A stretch of DNA of 64,000 bases from Ophioderma brevispina (Eukaryota; Echinodermata; Ophiuroidea; Amphilepidida; Ophiodermatidae), in assembly GCA_023653785.1 (NCBI GenBank), contig JAMKCH010078878.1, positions 107,870-171,869 of the forward strand, in the 5' to 3' direction. How positions within the stretch are numbered: position 1 is the stretch's first letter; each line of letters begins with the position of its first letter. The notes beneath the pieces are model-generated. The model was not told where the DNA came from. It made no database searches and saw only the letters and a list, made by a program, of their open reading frames with translations. The translations under genes and the position numbers were made by a program. Positions 23,095 to 35,339 of the stretch are shown here, piece by piece.

Positions 23095-25625
23095 CTAATA
23101 AATGGAAAACATGGAATGATTTTGCATGAAACTATTGAAAAAAAAACACTACGCCTATTATCTAGTGGGTTTCTTTAAATACACCGGAGAAGCAAATATC
23201 TTTGACTTTTAAAAGTATTTTAAAATGCTTGATTCGAATATGGTTCGAACTAAACTTGTTGTAAATTTAACATATCTTTCTAGAATAAAAGAAATGATAC
23301 CAAATCCTCATGTGTAAACTGAAAGAAAATTTAAAAAAAAATGGTACTTTACCTAATAAAGCTAAATACCGGCTTCGATAGTATTGACTTCTTATATTAT
23401 TGGTAATCTTACCACAAGAACACAATCACTATTTGCTGAATGGCAGCCAAAAACATAACAAAATTACAACTTGGATGGCGTGCAAATTCCACTAAAACAA
23501 ATCATGAGCTTGCAAATATAATCCTAGCAAAATGGAATATACAGCAAAATAATTAATCTTGCACAATCTTGCTTGTACAAATGTTTCTTTGTTTTCACAC
23601 TAATACAAAATACAACAGCCAATTGATAGAGAAAAAATTCTTTCACGCATTCAATAACCTTTTTAATCTGTGATAGAATAAAGCTCAAGCGGCATTTGCA
23701 AATATAACATTGTAAGGCATTTCTTTTTTTTTTGATACTTGCCCTTTGACCCTCTATCCAGGATGCAATTGGTTTTGGGGTGTAATAATATTATAATAGT
23801 GCTGTTTTGATATTAGAGTGTATCGGTGCGAATGGCTAAAGAGCGCATAGCTCTGTAACCATGGCGCGTATGTTCAAAAGTATTATGTTTGATAGAGATT
23901 ATTTTTGCAGGGGAAGTTTCTGGAGCTTTATGAGTTACGCCCACATGTTATTTACAAGAAGCATGATTGATGACTTCATATTTTATTTTCTTAATTCTAT
24001 CATGCTATTACTAAGATCTTTTGAACAAAGGTTTAGAGATGATTTTTATAATGTCACTGTGACCGAGTCCGCCATAGTAAATGCATGTAGCAGTATCACA
24101 AATAAACCGTTTGGAAATCCCCAATGCCCAAATCGAGCAAATTCGTGTCCTACCCTCCCTGTACAGAACCACAATGTATAGTCTCACTCTTGATCGATTA
24201 CGGCTGTGACAACAGAGATACAGAATGCTTGGTGCCTTGCCGTATTATGTCTAAAACGTACCGATATGAATAAGTTTTGGTGTCACTTGTCAGGTAACAG
24301 GTCACGTGTCAGGTATCAGCATATCAGTGTGGACCTTCAGGGGCGACAGATATATTTAAATCCGACTATTTTAAATCAAGTCTGTACATATGACCCTCTG
24401 CCCCAAGTGCTATTATTTTTTTTTCCAAAAGTTTTTTTTTTAAGTGTTTTGAAATATTACAAATTCTACCTTTTTTCCCTAAATTCAAAACCCGACGTAC
24501 GATAACGATAAAATCGGTATGTTTTTTTTCCAATGTAAGGGATCGATACGTCATTTTAAACCTACATGGTGGGTCCTCCCGAATCAAAATAATAAACCAA
24601 TCAATGCCCTGACGTCATCAATCTTTAATTTTTTCCAAAAATTGGCTGTTATTTTATTCCCATACTAATAAAATTCCTTTTTAAGATTCAACATCGATGT
24701 ATATATTGTTCTTCAATAATTAAATATTCCAAATTGTCCCCGCATGAATCTGAAAAACGATGGTCACTAAGTCCTACAAACTGAAAACATAGTCAGCCGG
24801 CTAATACCCTTAAAACCGTGGACTGAATGAGCAGGCGGATCCCCGTGTTAGTTGTGCAGGCTACGCCACTGCGCGCGCCTCCCGGGGTTATGGGTCAAGA
24901 TTACTCTTTTAATATTTTGCATTTTAGTATTATCCAATTACACACAACTACAACAGCCATATAGCCACCCAAGATAAAATATGCGCCAATTTTGACATCT
25001 AGAAAAAAGTATTTTAGAACCATTCTTCGAAAAAATAATGACAATAACTGTCATTATTTTCCCCAATATTGACGGGGTTAAAGGGCAAGAGTCCCGGAAG
25101 TTACAATGCCGATTTGGCTTATTAAATCAGATAGGTAGCATTTTGCAACTCTCACAGCGTACATTTGCCCTGGCATAAGCCACAATTCGTGTTTTATGCC
25201 AATGATAACAGGCAATGGAATAAACCTACAGCACAGTATTTCAGTGTGAGAACCTTCGTAGTGGTTGCCCCAATTGGCACAGTTTATCACAATGTAAATG
25301 GGCATGCCATCCAGAACTGTGACATATTTGCTCAAAACGGAAACCACTAAATCAGTTATGCTATTGTGTAAATAAAACCTTTTTCTGCTGAATATTAACA
25401 AAAACACTGATGCAACATAGTTTTCGCTAAAGGACAAGACATCTCATTTTGAATACATGCTGTATTAGCAATTTTTTGCATTCCTGTCAAACTTTTCAAC
25501 AGCTGCAATGGCCGCGATTAATTAATCCAACGTGAATAGTATTTTGAAAGCATTTTTCAACACGGCGTTATTGAAGAGAAGCAATGAACAAGTGTTACTG
25601 CAAGTCTGCAAGTTTGTTCACATAC
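23095..25625. other. Long intron (2.5 kb), no exon seen
   Basis: AT-rich. A 106-codon plus-strand frame at 23861-24181 has no recognisable domain, and its residues (many Phe, Ser, Met, Arg) look like non-coding translation. A short hairpin AATAATGACA/TGTCATTATT lies at about 25034-25057. Nothing else is supported. Confidence 0.5.
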
Positions 25626-26794
25626 CTTCTCTTTCTTCGATGGTAGCTTTTTCAATATCCTCATACTTTTCAACGACTACTTCAAAGTCGTCAACTGCTC
25701 TCCAAGGAATCAGAGGCTTTTGTGTAGGTAGAAATTTAACTTCTTCAGGCTTTGGCTCTTCCGATGGTATTTCTTCTACTTTGGGAACCTTTCTTACTTC
25801 AAGCCCAGTAACAGTCACTTCCTGAATTTCTTCTTTGAGTTTCGAAACGTCTTTACGTTTTACTTCTGAAATCGTAACTTCTTCAAGGGCCTCTTCATAT
25901 GTGGGAGCTTCCATTGGTTTGGGTACTTTGAATTCAATGGGTGTAGTACTTGAAGGTTTCATAAGTTCTTCTGTTTCATATTCTTCAGTGATGGAGGACT
26001 TTGGAGCCTTTGTGAGTGTCAGCTCTGTCACAGCTGTATCTTCTGGGAGTTCTTCTTCCTTAGGTACTTTCCTTAGCTGTACACCAGCGAATGTAACCTC
26101 ATCTAATTTCTCTTCAACTTTAGACACTTTTCGACCTTCAATTTCAGTTACAGACACCTCCTCATGACCCTCATAAAAAGTAGGTGCTTCCATTGGTTTT
26201 GGAACTTTGAATTCAGTTTCAATCGTTGATATTGCTTTTTTCAGTTCTTCTGCCTCGTACTCAACAGCAACAGTTGCTTTTGGAGCTTTTTTGAGTTGCA
26301 GTTCTGTCACAGTTGTATCTTCTGGAAGTTTCTCCTCCGTAGGTACTTTCCTTAGTTGGACACCAGCGAAGGTCACCTCTTCTAGTTTCTCTTCAACCTT
26401 AGACACCTTTTGGCGGTCAATTTTGGTAACAGATACTTCCTCTGGAACCTCCTCAATCTTGGGTGCTTCCATGGGCTTTGGAGCTCTGAATTCCACCTCA
26501 ACCGTTGCAGATGGTTTTTCAACTTCTTTTCCAAGTTCCAAAGCTCTTGTTGGTTCTGGCGCTCGTAGTTTTAGTTCGGACACAGAAACCTCCTCTGGTA
26601 CCTCACCAACTTTTGGAACCATTCTCAGCCTCTCTTCGGTAATAGTTACTTCCCTGGTTCTTCTGTAACAGCAGTTGCTATTTCCGCTTTCATTTTGGTA
26701 ATTGTTACCTCTTCTGTAACCTCTGGAGCCTCTTCAATTTTCATCAACGTAACTTTGCTGGGGACAGGTTTCTCTTCTTTAACAGAGATGATTT
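25626..26794 (-). CDS. Titin-like exon with 92-residue repeats (~390 codons)
   Basis: Acceptor TTTATTTAACAG|AAATCATC, donor GAAAGAGAAG|GTATG, phase 1-1. It begins EIISVKEEKPVPSKVTLMKI; a one-base loss near 26655 (CCAGGGAAGTAAC) breaks the frame and the rest is open. It holds nearly three copies of a repeat of about 92 residues with landmarks PKPMEAPxxEE, VSVTEIxxRKVSKVEEKLxE, VTFAGVQLRKVPxEEELPED and LxLxKAP. It ends with LIPWRAVDDFEVVVEKYEDI, a variant Trp motif. Length is 1169 bp, one short of 1170. The alternating valine-rich and lysine/glutamate-rich segments fit a PEVK-like spring rather than a folded domain. Confidence 0.85.
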
Positions 26795-27755
26795 CTGTTA
26801 AATAAAACCTTCGTGTTAAGACTTTAAATCTATTTACACTTTCAAATTGTAAATACAATTCTTTGTATGTACTGTGTACTGATTATTCACCATGGGCATG
26901 TTGCTAAAAACCTACTAACCAGACTATATTGACAGCCGCATCATACAGTGGTGTATTTGGCATTATATTTTAGAAATTTGGAATATAAGCTTCTTTTTTA
27001 CTCTATAAAATTGACTAAATATCGTGCTTCAAATTGGCTAAAAAGTGAGACTCTAAGTTAATTATGACGTATTTGCAAAACCTTAAATATCACAAAACAA
27101 AAATGCAGAAAGTTTACTCCATTTTGATTAAGATATTACTCAGCACATGAACGTAATCCCATATTTACTCCGTATCTTTTAGAGTGCATTTTAAATCATT
27201 TCTTTAACAATGTTGTTTAACTCTTACACGTCAGTCTGAGATTCCTATAGACCGTATTCAATAGGCAGCCATGTTGGTGGACAAGATAGACACATTCAAG
27301 GACTACAATACATTCACCTGTCATGATCCCTGTGCAATCGGTAAACATGGATCGATTGACAGCTTAATGTATTGTAGTCCTGGAATGTAATCATCTTGTC
27401 CACCAACAGGTCTTTGCCTGACGTCATATTACATAGGTCTATATTTGTGTGGCTTGCTTCATAAGCAATCTGTCTTAAGGATTTTGGGTCAAATTCTTGT
27501 ATTCTGTTTGGATACTACCATTATTTACAAACACCATTTTAAAAGGTTTACAAAGATGCCTGAAGTACAGGGCTATCTATATAAATTTTATCTTAATCTT
27601 ACAAAGGCATAATGATATGCATGCTCAAGTTACATACAAAACATTAAAGGCCAACATGTTACCAACATGTTCGCTACATATTAAATCATGCCCATATTTA
27701 GAACATGCGTGATATTCCATGCTTTGAAATGGCAGGAAAGCGATTTCTACCGTAC
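26795..27755. other. Intron with a fold-back element
   Basis: Contains the 43-bp-arm inverted repeat at 27272-27408, described separately. Otherwise AT-rich without an exon. Confidence 0.55.
27272..27408. mobile_element. Fold-back (inverted repeat) element
   Basis: The left arm starts TGTTGGTGGACAAGAT at 27272 and runs to about 27314. The right arm, 27366-27408, is its reverse complement with a few mismatches (AATGTATTGTAGTCC...ATCTTGTCCACCAACA). The loop is about 50 bp. No coding capacity and no clear target duplication. It could be a MITE or a short hairpin. Confidence 0.7.
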
Positions 27756-28170
27756 CTTCTTTCTTGACAACTTTTTGGAGTTCGACCGTAGTAACCTCGG
27801 TTGTCACTTCTTCAGGTGCCTCCGGTGCGATTTCAAATTCGCCTCCTCTGGAGATTCTGGTGCAATTTCATTCAACTTCAGCCGATACAACCTCAGCAAC
27901 TCCTCATCAGGAATTTCTTTGACCTTCTTCAAATCTTTTTTCAGATGGTCTAGGAAGTACTGCCAACTTCCACAACATCTTTTGGGTTGTTTTTTGGGTG
28001 TCTTCTTCTTCTGGCTTGGTGCAAAGGACACCTCAACAGTTTTTCGGGTATAGGTGCTTCTTCTGGTTTAGGCGCTAATTCAACTGTAACAATCTCCTTA
28101 GGGTGTTCTTCGAGACTCACTTCCACGGCAGATGGCTTTGGAACTTCCTCCACCTCTTCGGTAATAACTT
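27756..28170 (-). CDS. Titin-like PEVK exon, frameshifted
   Basis: Acceptor TACTATCAG|AAGTTATTACC, donor AAGAAAGAAG|GTACG, phase 1-1. It starts EVITEEVEEVPKPSAVEVSL, then ELAPKPEEAPIPE. A frame shift near 28040 leads to VSFAPSQKKKTPKKQPK, another at about 27950 to FEEVKEIPDEELLRLYRLKL-like and IAPESPEEA, and a third near 27840 to APEAPEEVTTEVTTVELQKV. The Trp motif region (27940-27970) is too disturbed to read. Known only as a PEVK-type exon by ends and composition. Confidence 0.65.
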
Positions 28171-28801
28171 CTGATAGTAAGAAACAAAAACTACATTTTC
28201 AATGAGAAAATGGCAATTGGGATCGGTACTATTCTGTGGCATTCCTCATCCGTGTGTATTCATGCAAGACTATGAAATAATAATGTAATAATAATTTGAT
28301 AAACAGGACAACACATTTGTAATGATAAGAATAATTAAGTTATTTTCCTGCAGAGGGTAGGTTATTCTAAGAAACACCAAAAATTCCAAGTTGCTGCTTA
28401 TCTGGTTGAAACCAAAAAATGTAGCACAGAATCTACAAACATTTAAAAAAATAGTTACTTCATACACAAATGCTTAAAGATCTAGATAAAATATACAAAT
28501 ATAATGAGGCTTTTATAGGGCATATTTTATACATATGGCAAATTTATCATTTTACAAATATAGTGTACTAGGCGTGTCTAGGTTAAATTAAAAGAGGTTA
28601 GGGTTAGGATAAGAGTTAGGGTTAGGATTAGGAATGAGGTATTGGTTACAATGATATTAGGTTAAAACAAAGGATGGAGATTAGTAATTTCGTACTTGGT
28701 TGACTGAGCAATGCAGAAATATTTTTAATATTTCACTTTATAAGCTTCCAACGTTTTTTGAAGGTAGAATTCCAACATGCATGCGGGTATCAAACTTATA
28801 C
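28171..28801. other. Intron with a short telomere-like stretch
   Basis: AT-rich intron. At 28600-28640 the plus strand carries imperfect GTTAGGGTTAGG repeats. No exon. Confidence 0.6.
28600..28640 (+). repeat. Imperfect interstitial (TTAGGG)n-like repeat
   Basis: The words GGTTAGGGTTAGGATAAGAG and TTAGGGTTAGGATTAGG make up about six degenerate telomere-type hexamers. Too short and impure to be an active telomere. Confidence 0.6.
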
Positions 28802-29379
28802 CTTCTTTCTCGACAACCTTCTTCAATTCGACTGTTGGGATAAGCTCTGGTGCCTTTTCAACTTCTTCTGGTACTTGAGGTACAATTTCAAATTCTACTG
28901 CAGCCGCTGCAGTGGGAGCTTTCCTCATTTCAACTTCAGTTGTGACAGCTTCAGCCACCTCATGTTCCTCTTCAACACTAACTTCTGTGACCTCGAACTT
29001 TTCAATAACAACCTCAAACTCTTCAGGAGCTTCCCAAGGAGACTCAGGCTTAGGCTTAAACGCCACTTCAGAAACCTCTGGTTTGGGTGCTTCCTTAGTT
29101 GGTTTGGGTGTTACTGCTACTTCAACCACCTCAGGTTTGGGTTCCTCTTCCGTGGTTTTTGGAGCAAATGATACCTCACAACTTCCATTTCAGGAGGCCT
29201 TTCTCGGTCGTTTTTGGTGCAAAACTTATCTCAAAACAGCTTCTAGGTTTCGGTATGCTTCTTTCGTGGGCTTAGGTCCTAAAGGATATTTCATCAGTTT
29301 TTAGTTTGGGTGCCTCTTCATCTGGCTTTAGGGCTAACTTCAACTGTCACAAGTTTTGGTGGTGCTTCTTCTACCATTT
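28802..29379 (-). CDS. Titin-like PEVK exon, 5' part frameshifted
   Basis: Acceptor GGTTGTTACAG|AAATGGTAG, donor GAGAAAGAAG|GTATA, phase 1-1. From 29129 to the donor it is open: VEVAVTPKPTKEAPKPEVSE, the Trp motif SPWEAPEEFEVVIEKFEVT, EEEHEVAEAVTTEVEMRKAP, AAAAVEFEIVPQVPEEVEKA, and the end VELKKVVEKEG. The first 240 bases (29140-29379) hold APKPDEEAPK-type repeats but with several indels (near 29165, 29200, 29240, 29290). Confidence 0.75.
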
Positions 29380-30251
29380 CTGTAACAACCACCACGTATC
29401 ATTTAAATGTTGTTTCGTCATTTAGATATGTTTGAAACTAATTTGTCCTCATGTGCCTTTACAATATACGGGTTAATCTTTCAATAACCGTTGTCATATG
29501 GTAACATGCTAACCTTAACCTTGCTGGTACAAAAGAAAGGATTAGCACTATTTTTCAGTTGTGTTTAGAGTAGGAACTACGCATGCAAAAGTTACACAGT
29601 GCTATGATGAAACCGGGAAAATGAAACGTGTCAGAAATTTACACATGCAGGCATACTGTATAGGCGAGTATTTATATGTGATATTTATACCAAGAACGTC
29701 ATCGTGAGAAATGTTACTACCCAAAAGGTGACCACTTTGAAAAAACGTAAAGCTCACTGTGTTTGGCTTTTGCACACACCATTAATATGTGTTTTTGATA
29801 GATGTGATTTTGTATAAATACAATCCTGTCCATTTTACAAGTGAAAATACACCATAATTTCATTCATATTAATGGCCAACTTCGTCTTTGGGACCAATGC
29901 ATCGAATGTGGTTTGCTGTTTTGAAAAGCTAATAACAATACTTCGTTTAAATATGTATAATTTGCATAAATCTTAATTAAAGGGGCGCGGTTAGACGGAA
30001 ACACTGTATATAGAGCATGTAGGGGAAAGGTTTTAAAGGATACGGTTATGTGCTTACACAGGGAAATAGTTCATGTGTGAATTCATCATAAAGCGATGAC
30101 ACATTAACACGAATAGTTGAAACGATACTTAATCTTTGCGTTCGTGATCAAAAGAATAATTCAAACTGGAGAAAACTTTTCATTCCTAAAACAGGGGAAA
30201 GCCTGTTAAGTGCGTGGTGAATCCAGGAAGCCACACTTTTTTGTGAATTAC
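29380..30251. other. Intron, no exon seen
   Basis: AT-rich intron; nothing recognised. Confidence 0.5.
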
Positions 30252-30706
30252 TCCTTTACCGACAGTTTTTGACATCACAGCATTGAAATTCACTGGAGAT
30301 GCTTCCCGGTGCCCTCGGTGCAATGACAAATTCTTCTTCGGGCGATTCTGGTGCCTGTTCAATTCTTCTGCTCTGCGGCTGCTGAGTGCGCGACTTTGTT
30401 TATCGGCTACTTCAGTAGGAGGGAATATCTCGGTTATTCTCTCAGCGGGACCTTTTACCTCTCGAATTCTTTCACAATGGAATTTCAAAGTCATCCGAAA
30501 CTTCGCCCTGGTATGTAGGTTTACGTTTTAATTCCACTTCAGTGACCTCGGATTTGGGCGCCTCTTTAGATTGTAGTGTCATAGCGATATCAACAACATC
30601 TGTTGGTAGCTCCTCGTGATCACAGCTCTGGTCCCGTTCTCCGCATGGGGTTTGGGGCAACGTCTGCCGTTAAAGTCTCTTTGGGTACTTACTGCTTCTA
30701 TTTTGT
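30252..30706 (-). CDS. Divergent PEVK-like exon, frameshifted
   Basis: The acceptor candidate is GCTGTTACAG|ACAAAATAG. Readable parts are ELPTDVVDIAMTLQSKEAPK and SEVTEVELKRKPTYQGEVSD, followed by DFEI. This is the usual PEVK order, but the Trp of the anchor motif is not in frame. The 3' part resembles GPAERITEIFPPTEVADKQS and ends VKTVGKGV, like the VTKTVKQEG end of other exons. Two or more one-base shifts (near 30480 and 30350) interrupt it. The donor is probably near 30252 but has lost a G. Confidence 0.5.
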
Positions 30707-30719
30707 CTGTAACAGCTGG

Positions 30720-31370
30720 CAGTGTAATTAAAAAAAGTAATATTCATGTACACTGTTGTGTTTTGATAGAGTTAGACAAAAGTGCAATTCCAAGCAACCA
30801 TGGTCGTTGATGCGTATCAATATTCGCAAAAAAAAAAACAAATGTAGCATTAGGCATCCAAAGATACTTATTTACCACTTAGCATTGTGTGGTTTGCTCT
30901 AAAAACTGAAGAAGTGTCATGTAGATAGATGCATGACATCTCGTGCAAACTCTCTATAATCACAATTTCATGCTTTGATAATTGGGTGGATAGAATGATC
31001 CTTATGCCATTCTTAAGGTCAATTATATCCAAGAAGGGCCATGAGAAAAAAAATGAAAAAAGAGGACGCATTGGGGTAGGCCTAGGTGTAACCCATGTGG
31101 CATGTATAAACAAGAAGAGAAGATACCTAATTAGAAATGTGACCAAGTTCAAATTTCCAGAGCATGTTTTCACCATAAAAGTATTTATAAAGTAGTTTAC
31201 TAGGTTAGCTTACATTTGTTATGTCTTTTTGCAACGTTATCAAATACACTAACTCATGCAGTTAGAATCGATCATTCCTGTATGAATCCAATTTCTTGCA
31301 TGTGAGGTGCGTACTGTTTGCATCAAGATGTACCGTCTGCCGTTGTTAACACAACTTGCTTGACTTTAAG
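30720..31370. other. Intron, no exon seen
   Basis: AT-rich; includes a plus-strand stretch with a 10-A run at 30829-30838. No supported feature. Confidence 0.5.
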
Positions 31371-31815
31371 CTCCTTTAGCGGTAACAACCTCGGGTTGTT
31401 ACTTCTTCTGGCACAACTCAAACTATAAGGATCACTTTCTCGACAACCGTATTTCAGGCACCTTTTTTGACTTTCCTGTAACTTTTTCATTCAATACAAC
31501 ATAAAAGTCTTCAGTCATTCCCCAACCGTTAAGTCCCATGTAGAATATCCAAAGGTAAGGCACATTCCTTACAGTCTTTCGGTGTTATTCCCAAAAAGAG
31601 TAAGTACTCTCCGTTGGGGCCATGATTTAAAAGATTATTAAGTAGGATGAGTGGGGGTTAACGCTTTCCGATCTGGATGGTTCTTCTGTTGGTTTGAAGC
31701 AAATAGCACTTTGATGGTTTCAGATACATCCTCCTTAGTTTGCAGATTTTAGGGCCAATTCTTATCTGTTTGGTACAATCGGGCGTATGTATTCTATGGT
31801 TAAATTCAGGCGCTT
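31370..31815 (-). pseudogene. Scattered remnants of PEVK exon sequence
   Basis: Two islands resemble PEVK exons on the minus strand. At 31640-31815 a stretch reads close to EAPEFN, then ETIKVLFASNQQKNHPD, which follows EDVSETIKVLFAPKPTEEP-like codons. At 31375-31530 the reverse strand resembles DFYVVLNEKVTGKS and VPEEVTTxEVVTAK. Neither has a continuous frame or a clear splice site. Decay or strong sequence error cannot be told apart. Confidence 0.35.
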
Positions 31816-31899
31816 CCCCTTTTTTTTTTTTTTTTCAACTTCATTTCTTCTTTTCTACATGGAAAAAGTTCAGGTCAACCCTGAAGGTGTCTTCCCACG

Positions 31900-32602
31900 G
31901 GGCCGTGTTACAAAGTATACATGTACCTACAGAAAAAGGAAAAAAATAACCCAAACACACTATTGGTTTAAACCACACCCAACTCATTAATGGGGTTTGT
32001 AAATGGAGCTTTGTGCAGTAATATGCTAATGATGCCAGGCAAATTTTGAAGTGTAATCATTTGAAATCTTCCGAAATCTCTGTGTTCACAATGTGCACAT
32101 CAAACATTCTTAGGCTGTCTAACCTTCCCAAAATTTTCAATGAAATCAGTTCAATGAACCGAAATTTTAATTCAGATACGATTAAGTATTTTGTCATTCT
32201 AGAGCAATTTCATGATCATGAACAAGAAGCTGATGAAGTGTAAAGGTTTAAAAGCACGTAATGGCTGTACGTACAGAATGATTTAAAGGCATATTCCACA
32301 ATGAGCGCTGCAACCACTTAACTACCCAGAATAATATAGGTGTAAATGGAAAATTTCCTATTGACATAAAGTAGTGACTGCACACATTTCTATTCATTCA
32401 CTGACACACCAGTGGGTGTCACCAAGTGGCAATATCAGACACTGGTAGCACAAATTAAAAATATACCTGTGTTACTCTTATGTGCAAAAATATTTCTCAA
32501 CGAACCTGCATTCTGTAGGTTACAAATTGAGGGACAACCATACATATACGTTGATAATTCAAGCTTCATGCTAGGACATGGAAAACGATGACATAAGTAT
32601 AC
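31900..32602. other. Intron, no exon seen
   Basis: AT-rich DNA with a long T tract at 31818-31834 near its start. No splice-flanked purine-rich frame. Confidence 0.5.
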
Positions 32603-33160
32603 CTTCTTTCTTCAATTCGACAGTTGTGACTTCTGGTGTTATTTCTTCAGGTATTTCTGGTGCGACTTCAAATTCTACTGGCAATTTTGGAGTTGGAGCC
32701 TTTTTCATTTCTACTTCAACTGTATCAACCTCAGGTTCTTCTGGTATTTCTTCGACTGGCACCTCTTTCACCTCTTTGAACTTTTCAATGACAATCTCAA
32801 ACTCTTCAGGTGCTTCCCAAGGAGATGTGGGTTTACGTTTGAGTTCCATCTCAACCACCTCTGGTTTGGGTGTTTCTTCAGTTGGTTTAGGTGTCACTGC
32901 TACCTCCATTACCTCTGGTTTGGGTGCTTCTTCAGTTGGCTTTGGAGCAAATGTTACTTCAACGGTTTCACGTTCAGGCGCCTCTTCAGTTGGTTTTGGT
33001 GCAAAGGTAATCTCTACAGCTTCGGGTTTAGGAGCTTCTTCAGTTGGTTTAGGTTCAAATGTTATTTCTATAGTCTCAGGTTGGGGTGCCTCTTCTGTTG
33101 GTTTAGGAGTGATTTCCACAGTCACAGCTTCTTTGGGCGCCTCTTCCACGACCTCGGTAA
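32603..33160 (-). CDS. Titin-like PEVK exon (186 codons, intact)
   Basis: Open throughout; acceptor CTGGTAATAG|TTACCGAGG, donor AAGAAAGAAG|GTATA, phase 1-1, length an exact multiple of three. It has five 18-residue KPTEEAPxPExVEITFxP repeats, VAVTPKPTEETPKPEVVEME, the Trp motif SPWEAPEEFEIVIEKFKEV, VPVEEIPEEPEVDTVEVEMK, TPKLPVEFEVAPEIPEEITP and the end VTTVELKKEG. It is the single-copy downstream neighbour of the noisy 1.48-kb array and keeps part of the same intron, so it is the likely founder. Confidence 0.92.
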
Positions 33161-33881
33161 CTATTACCAGGTAAAAACAAAGTGTAAGTCTTTTCTAGTA
33201 TCATTTGCATTCATATATGCAGGAACATTATGAGAGCTGCCCCATTTCCATGTCATGCCGTGCAAGTCTGAGAAGGGTGGAAAATTTGTTGTTTTTTCTT
33301 GGAAGTTGCGCTGTTTTACAGTAAATTTTGTGTTTTTTAAAATTGTTGGTAGGTATACTAAGAGGAATGAATGAATGTTAAACTCTATCAGTTAATGAAT
33401 GTTCGGGATCTCAGCGTACGATCTCATAATATAATCAATCTCCATTCGTTAACTGTTGACCGACTTTGATGAATCAAAACAGGCATTTTTAGAAGAATAA
33501 TGGAATGCGTTTTATCAGCTTGCTGTCGAAGTGGAAAGGGTGCGTTTCAAGGAAAGGATGGGTTCAAGGACAGGTCCGTTATGTTACTAAAATAGATATT
33601 GTTCCGAGAAGGGACGACACAGAAAAGGCCCTTAAAAAAAATCACACCATAGTTGTTGGGCATGGTTGCCAGCAGTGTGGGAATGATCATAGCAAAAAAT
33701 CAAAATTCACTACTTCTACATAGAGTTCATGTAAAATGTTACATTCCTAACACTTCCAGAAACAAACCGGTATGGAAAATGTTGAAAATTCATCCTCACA
33801 ATTATTAAAATTGAGAGGCTTTTCAAGTTAAAAGCAATGTATTTTGGATTCCATGCCAATCAAGTTAATTTGCAAATGTAA

Positions 33882-34434
33882 CCCCATTTCTTTCTTTCTT
33901 TTTCTTCACACTCTTTGTAATTTCCTCAACGGTATTTCTTCTGTTTTTTTCCTCTTAGGAATTCTGGTGTAATTTCAATCTACTGCCCTAACGGGAGTGG
34001 AGCCTTAACAATCTCTACCCCTCCGCTGTAACAACTTCGGGTTCTTCGGGTATTTCTTCCACAGAGACTTCTTTTACCCTCTTTGAACTTTCAATAACAA
34101 TCCAAAGTCTTCAGGTGCTTTCCCAAGGATTTTGTAGTTAGGTCAGCTCCATCTCAACCACTCTGTTTGGGGCATTTCTTCAGTTGGTTTAGGCGTTAAT
34201 GCTACCTCCATTACCTCTGGTGTGGGTGCTTCTTCAGTTTTGGCTTTGGAGCAAAGGTAACCTCTACAGTTTCGGGTTTCAGGAGCTTCTTCTCTTTCTT
34301 CTCTTTCAGTGGTTTGGTGTGCAAATGTTTATTTCCACAGTCGCCGGTTTGGGTTTTCCTCTTCTGTTGGTTTAGGAGTGACCTCCCCTGTTACAGTTTC
34401 CTTAGCGCGCCTCCTCCACGGAATTCGGTAACTA
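33882..34434 (-). CDS. Titin-like PEVK exon, 1.48-kb array copy 5 (noisy)
   Basis: It lies between copy 4 and the clean exon at 32603. The acceptor CCTGCAG|TAGTTACCG is readable. The repeats, Trp motif (APEDF remnant near 34115) and acidic tail occur in order but in shifting frames. The donor end is smeared by an expanded CTTTCTTTCTTT run near 33890-33905, so the low boundary is approximate. Confidence 0.48.
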
Positions 34435-35339
34435 CTGCAGGTAAAAGCAAAGTTAAGCCCTTGTCTTTTCTAATACATTACAGTTTATAAATAAGATAAT
34501 TTTGGATATAAATCAGTTTCATCCATCCATCGATGCAGTTCGCGGAGAAAGGTCGAAGTTGTCCTTAGAAGTGTGAAGGTAAAGGTTGCTTTTCCCTGTG
34601 CGCCTGTCTAAATCCTTTCGCCGAGAAATGAACCGCTTGTTGAAGCTCTCCATTTAATGTTCGGGATCTCACTCACACAGTATTATCCAAGAACAGGATT
34701 AATCTCCATTCCGTTCATATGCTGTTGACCGACTTTTGATTGAGTCAAAACATCGCATTTATCGAAGACTAAGAGATTGGCCTTTAGAGGCTCGTTTGTC
34801 ACAGTGAAAGTTGCGTTCAAGGAAGGATGTTCAGGGAGAAGGTTCCATGGGATAGGATAAACGATTTTGGTTACGAGAGAATTAAGTAGCCCACAAAAAA
34901 GCCTTTAAAATAAACTCATCACCATAGTTGTTGTGCATTTTCTAGCCTTTCATGACAAAGGTATAACAGAATTATCATAGCAAAATCACATTCCCACTAC
35001 TACATTTTCAGAGTTCAATATAAAATTGACATTCCTAACCATATTCCAGACAAAACCGGTGTAGGTTTTTATAGTCCTGTGGCCGGAATCATAGTCCACC
35101 TAAAACCGTGTAAAAGAATAGGACAACGCTATTCAGAGAATCTTCACGCAACATTAATATCACGCTTTATTCCGTTGTCGTCCTATTGAGTTTGACTATT
35201 GGGCCCCTGCAGACTATACTCCTTTCCCTGGAATGTTAATTTGAAATTTGATAAAATATTCCTGACAATTATTTAAAATGAACTTTTCAATGATATTTGG
35301 TTTCAATGCAAATCAAGCAGAAGTTAGGCACAGGTAAAC

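Noticed and set aside
23861..24181. 106-codon plus-strand frame as an independent gene
   Set aside because: No recognisable domain, no splice or promoter context, and a composition like other non-coding frames in the intron.
31818..31834. T tract as a transcription terminator or retroposon tail
   Set aside because: No upstream RNA polymerase III promoter or target duplication is visible; it is simply a long T run.
32578..33174. Plus-strand frames of about 200 codons over each PEVK exon (also at 42462-43067, 43542-44117, 48001-48639)
   Set aside because: Repeated at every PEVK exon with the same antisense composition; splice sites and family homology lie on the minus strand.
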